This document shows positions 36,566 to 38,597 of a DNA stretch of 38,597 nt, piece after piece. The stretch is from positions 1 to 38,597 of the forward strand of contig CAYZVS010000010.1 in the NCBI GenBank assembly GCA_964482085.1, given 5' to 3'. The stretch's first letter is position 1. Each line of letters begins with the position of its first letter. Made by a program: the position numbers and the translations under genes. A model generated the notes under the pieces. It saw only the letters and a program-made list of their open reading frames with translations, made no database searches and was not told where the DNA came from. Origin of the DNA: CAIXDN01 sp964482085 (lineage in GTDB: Bacteria; Patescibacteriota; Patescibacteriia; 2-12-FULL-60-25).

Positions 36566-37597
36566 TTATGGCAGGATTATACCTTGGCGTTCCGGTGGCG
36601 TGAAGCCGAGATGGCTATAAGCAAGGTCGGTGGCCATGCGTCCGCGTAGCGTGCGATCAAGTAGGCCTTGCTGTAACAAGAAAGGCTCTATAACTTCTTC
36701 TAGTGTCTCCATTTCTTCCGCGGTTGCTGCTGCGAGCGTGGAGAGTCCGACCGGGCCGCCTTGGAATTTTTCGACGAGTGCTTTTAGTACACGTCGATCT
36801 GCTTCATCGAGTCCAAGTGTGTCGATTTCAAGGGCGGTTAGGGCTTTGTCGACAACCTGATGATCAAGGATGCCGCCAGCCATGACTTGCGCGTAATCGC
36901 GGACACGTTTGAGTAAGCGGTTGCCGATGCGTGGTGTGCGGCGGCTGCGATTGGCGATCAACTCAAGAGGTGCGCCTTCCATGCTGAGGCCAAGTAATCC
37001 GGAGCTGCGACGCAAGATTTCACGCATTTCATCCGGACCATAAAAATCGAGGTGGAAATGCATGCCAAAACGATCGCGCAGTGGCGCTGAAAGCATGGAG
37101 AGACGCGTGGTGGCACCGATGATCGTGAAGCGCTTGAGATCAAGACGTAATGCGCGGGCGGTAGGACCTTTTCCAATAACGAGGTCGAGCGCAAAGTCTT
37201 CCATTGCTGGATAGAGGACTTCTTCAATGGAGCGGTTCATGCGATGGATTTCATCGATGAAGAGGATGTCACCTTCTTCCAAGTTGGTCAGAATGGCTGC
37301 TAAATCACCGACGCGCTCCAAAGCTGGTCCGCTCGTTACCCGGATATTTGCCCCCATCTCATTGGCGATGACATGAGCCAGCGTTGTTTTGCCAAGACCC
37401 GGTGGCCCATAGAGTAAAACGTGATCACAGGCTTCTTTACGGCCTTTGGCTGCTTCTAAAAATATGCGGAGATTCTCTTTTACAACGGCTTGGCCGATAA
37501 AATCGCCCAAGGTTTTAGGGCGTAGGGCTGCATCGAACCCGGCTTCTTTAGGCTCGAGTTCCGGAGCGACGAGGCGCTGTTCGTCGGTTTGTTCCAT
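36566..37597 (-). CDS. ruvB: Holliday junction branch migration helicase RuvB
   Basis: I set the start at the ATG at 37597 (MEQTDEQRLVAPEL), giving 343 residues, standard for RuvB. The longer frame to 37741 overlaps dedA and its own promoter. Motifs: RPKTLGDFIGQ, Walker A GPPGLGKTT (64-72), Walker B ILFIDEIHRM (111-120), sensor 1 TIIGATTR, the arginine-finger region LRDRFG, and the winged-helix tail ending LAYSHLGFTPPERQG. RuvB is the motor of the RuvAB complex. ruvA and ruvC are not in the window. It heads a four-gene run with membrane and protease genes. Confidence 0.97.
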   Translation of the reverse strand: MEQTDEQRLVAPELEPKEAGFDAALRPKTLGDFIGQAVVKENLRIFLEAAKGRKEACDHVLLYGPPGLGKTTLAHVIANEMGANIRVTSGPALERVGDLAAILTNLEEGDILFIDEIHRMNRSIEEVLYPAMEDFALDLVIGKGPTARALRLDLKRFTIIGATTRLSMLSAPLRDRFGMHFHLDFYGPDEMREILRRSSGLLGLSMEGAPLELIANRSRRTPRIGNRLLKRVRDYAQVMAGGILDHQVVDKALTALEIDTLGLDEADRRVLKALVEKFQGGPVGLSTLAAATAEEMETLEEVIEPFLLQQGLLDRTLRGRMATDLAYSHLGFTPPERQGIILP

Positions 37598-37611
37598 ATC
37601 TGTTCGCGTCG

Positions 37612-37640
37612 ATCCTAGCGCGAATGTTCGCACAAGACAA
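37612..37640 (-). promoter_or_regulatory. Promoter of ruvB with a dyad in the spacer
   Basis: On the minus strand TTGTCT (37635-37640), 17 bp, TAGGAT (37612-37617), then 14 nt to the ATG. The spacer holds the perfect dyad GCGAA-CA-TTCGC (37620-37631), a plausible SOS-type operator. A further TTCGCG/CGCGAA dyad spans 37603-37624. Confidence 0.6.
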
Positions 37641-37660
37641 AGTCTCTCGATTCTGTCAGC

Positions 37661-38326
37661 ATGGACGCCATGATGAAGGTAATCGAATTCTTTCTCCATC
37701 TTGATAAGCACCTTTCTTCCCTTATCGCGATGACGGGCCATTGGTCGTACGCCGTCATTTTTTTGATTATTTTTTGTGAGACCGGTTTGGTTGTTACGCC
37801 GTTTTTGCCCGGTGACTCTTTGCTGTTTGCTGCAGGATCACTTGCCGCAATTGGCTCTTTTAATATTTGGGTATTGCTTGTCGTGTTGCTCGTGGCGGCG
37901 ATTGTCGGAGATGCTGTTAATTATTGGATTGGTCGAGAAGCTGGATTGAAATTGCTTGAAGGGCCGTTATTTCGATTTGTTGATAAAAAACATTTGGAGA
38001 TGGCAAATCGTTTTTATGAAAAACATGGTGCCAAGGCGATTGTGTTTGCGCGTTTTGTCCCGATCATGAGAACGATTGCGCCTTTTACGGCGGGGATTGC
38101 ACGGATGGATTATCCAAGATTCTTTCATTACAATGTCGTCGGTGCGTTGATCTGGGTTGTGTTGTTTACGTTTGGTGGATATTTGTTTGGGAATATCCCA
38201 GTCGTTAAAGACAATTTTAGTCTTGTGATTCTTGGTGTGCTTGTGGTTTCTGTCTTGCCAGTTCTATTTGAATGGTTGCGAGCGCATCGTACTCATAAGC
38301 TAGCTGACAAAATCCCGGAGGCGTGA
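37661..38326 (+). CDS. DedA family (VTT domain) membrane protein
   Basis: The 221-residue protein matches DedA. IFLIIFCETGLVVTPFLPGDSLL is the first signature, GDAVNYWIGREAG follows, then FYEKHGAKAIVFARFVPIMR TIAPFTAGIARMDYPRF, the family hallmark with FARFxPxxRT. Four or five TM and re-entrant segments are present. DedA proteins flip polyprenyl phosphate or phospholipid across the membrane, which would recycle the carrier used by the sugar transferase at 17840-19246. The promoter of tRNA-Leu lies over its 3' end. Confidence 0.93.
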   Translation: MDAMMKVIEFFLHLDKHLSSLIAMTGHWSYAVIFLIIFCETGLVVTPFLPGDSLLFAAGSLAAIGSFNIWVLLVVLLVAAIVGDAVNYWIGREAGLKLLEGPLFRFVDKKHLEMANRFYEKHGAKAIVFARFVPIMRTIAPFTAGIARMDYPRFFHYNVVGALIWVVLFTFGGYLFGNIPVVKDNFSLVILGVLVVSVLPVLFEWLRAHRTHKLADKIPEA

Positions 38327-38332
38327 TAGAAC
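38304..38332 (+). promoter_or_regulatory. Promoter of tRNA-Leu
   Basis: CTGACA (38304-38309), 17 bp, TAGAAC (38327-38332), with the tRNA starting 9 bp later. The -35 is inside dedA. Confidence 0.6.
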
Positions 38333-38340
38333 AGCGCCGC

Positions 38341-38427
38341 GCCCGGGTGGCGGAATTGGTATACGCGGAGGACTTAAAATCCTTAACCCGTAAGGGTGTG
38401 CGGGTTCGACTCCCGCCCTGGGCACCA
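38341..38427 (+). tRNA. tRNA-Leu (anticodon TAA)
   Basis: A class II tRNA: acceptor GCCCGGG/CCTGGGC, anticodon stem AGGA/TCCT around CTTAAAA with TAA, a long variable arm CCC-GTAA-GGG, the T arm CGGG-TTCGACT-CCCG, and an encoded CCA. It has 87 nt. Confidence 0.95.
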
Positions 38428-38597
38428 GAACAGAACTTAACGGCTTTTTCAAAGCCAGAAGGTGGGACGCACGAAGTGCGTCCCAATGGTTCCCCCTCAT
38501 TTTTCCAAACGAATTCGGATTCCCGCCTTCGGCGGGACGGACTGTTTTTTCGCCAAGAAACAGGTGCGAGCCAAAGATTTCTTTGGCACAGACCTTT
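38428..38597. other. Hairpin-rich region without genes at the right edge
   Basis: Four hairpins occur in 160 bp: GGCTTT/AAAGCC (38442-38456), TGGGACGCAC/GTGCGTCCCA (38463-38485), TCCCGCC/GGCGGGA (38521-38537) with a T6 run ten bases later, and GCCAAAG/CTTTGGC (38570-38587) extended by AGGT/ACCT. One may terminate tRNA-Leu. I see no coding potential; an unrecognised structured RNA or palindromic repeat is possible. Confidence 0.45.

Noticed and set aside
37598..37741. 48-residue N-terminal extension of RuvB
   Set aside because: It overlaps dedA and the likely ruvB promoter, and known RuvB proteins begin close to the 37597 start.
38217..38500. Minus-strand frames over tRNA-Leu
   Set aside because: The Arg/Ser/Pro-rich peptide is the usual false translation antisense to a tRNA-Leu gene.
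1..38597. CRISPR array or insertion sequence
   Set aside because: No regularly spaced direct repeats, no cas genes and no transposase; the only recombinase is Xer-like.
1..38597. Recoded UGA (as in some CPR groups)
   Set aside because: UGA terminates many conserved proteins at the expected length, for example tsaD, tsaE and the hemerythrin gene, and is not seen inside intact conserved genes.

Overview
The window looks like a chromosomal segment of a small-genome bacterium, most likely a member of the Candidatus Patescibacteria (CPR). I infer this from the gene mix: a type IV pilus ATPase without visible zinc cysteines, many exported beta-rich proteins (FG-GAP, Ig-like, SH3b and a duplicated surface domain), DUF2339 and other multi-pass membrane proteins, and no biosynthetic pathways. 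TGA ends many genes (tsaD, tsaE, xer, recQ-side genes), so the standard bacterial code applies. There are no rRNAs, transposases or CRISPR arrays. A run of exactly 100 Ns at 1613-1712 is an assembly gap.

Layout. 1-5.4 kb: the N-terminal part of a PEGL-type cation P-type ATPase, tRNA-Glu, an exported FG-GAP-repeat L,D-transpeptidase broken by the gap, a Prx5-like peroxiredoxin, an EamA-type membrane protein, and tsaD-tsaE for tRNA t6A modification. 5.4-13.6 kb, all on the minus strand: DUF2339 protein, S1-domain protein with a structured leader, ftsH, a polytopic membrane protein and a PilB/GspE ATPase. 13.6-19.3 kb: an unknown helical protein, then a minus-strand surface-glycan cluster (polyprenyl sugar-phosphate transferase, two glycosyltransferases, an exported Ig-like repeat protein). 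19.3-23.4 kb: an unknown gene with deviant codon use, a Xer-type recombinase, tRNA-Arg, a decayed DUF2200 gene, an SPFH protein, an exported surface protein and a cold-shock protein. 23.5-29.4 kb is accessory in character: tRNA-His, a Hint-domain lipoprotein, DUF488, small Cys-rich proteins, a frameshifted VOC gene, YwbE, a lytic transglycosylase, hemerythrin and a Rieske flavoprotein. 29.5-38.6 kb: recQ, a second exported surface protein sharing its C-terminal domain with the first, a frameshifted membrane protein, a heavy-metal-type P-type ATPase lacking CPx, DUF1232, a ruvB-led operon ending in a C39-like protease, dedA, tRNA-Leu and a hairpin-rich tail.

How it works together. Much of the window builds or remodels the cell envelope: peptidoglycan cross-linking and lysis enzymes, pilus assembly, glycan synthesis, ion pumps and several exported repeat proteins. 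A second group handles genome upkeep (RuvB, RecQ, Xer) and a third oxidative or metal stress (peroxiredoxin, hemerythrin, Rieske flavoprotein, P-type ATPases).

The most distinctive signal is regulatory. Many monocistronic genes carry a -10 hexamer of the form TAnnCT placed 6-8 nt, most often exactly 8 nt, before the ATG, with no Shine-Dalgarno site, which implies leaderless mRNAs. Several promoters are overlapped by perfect dyads. Other points worth following are the surface domain shared by two exported proteins, the Hint lipoprotein, the S1 leader RNA and three broken genes.
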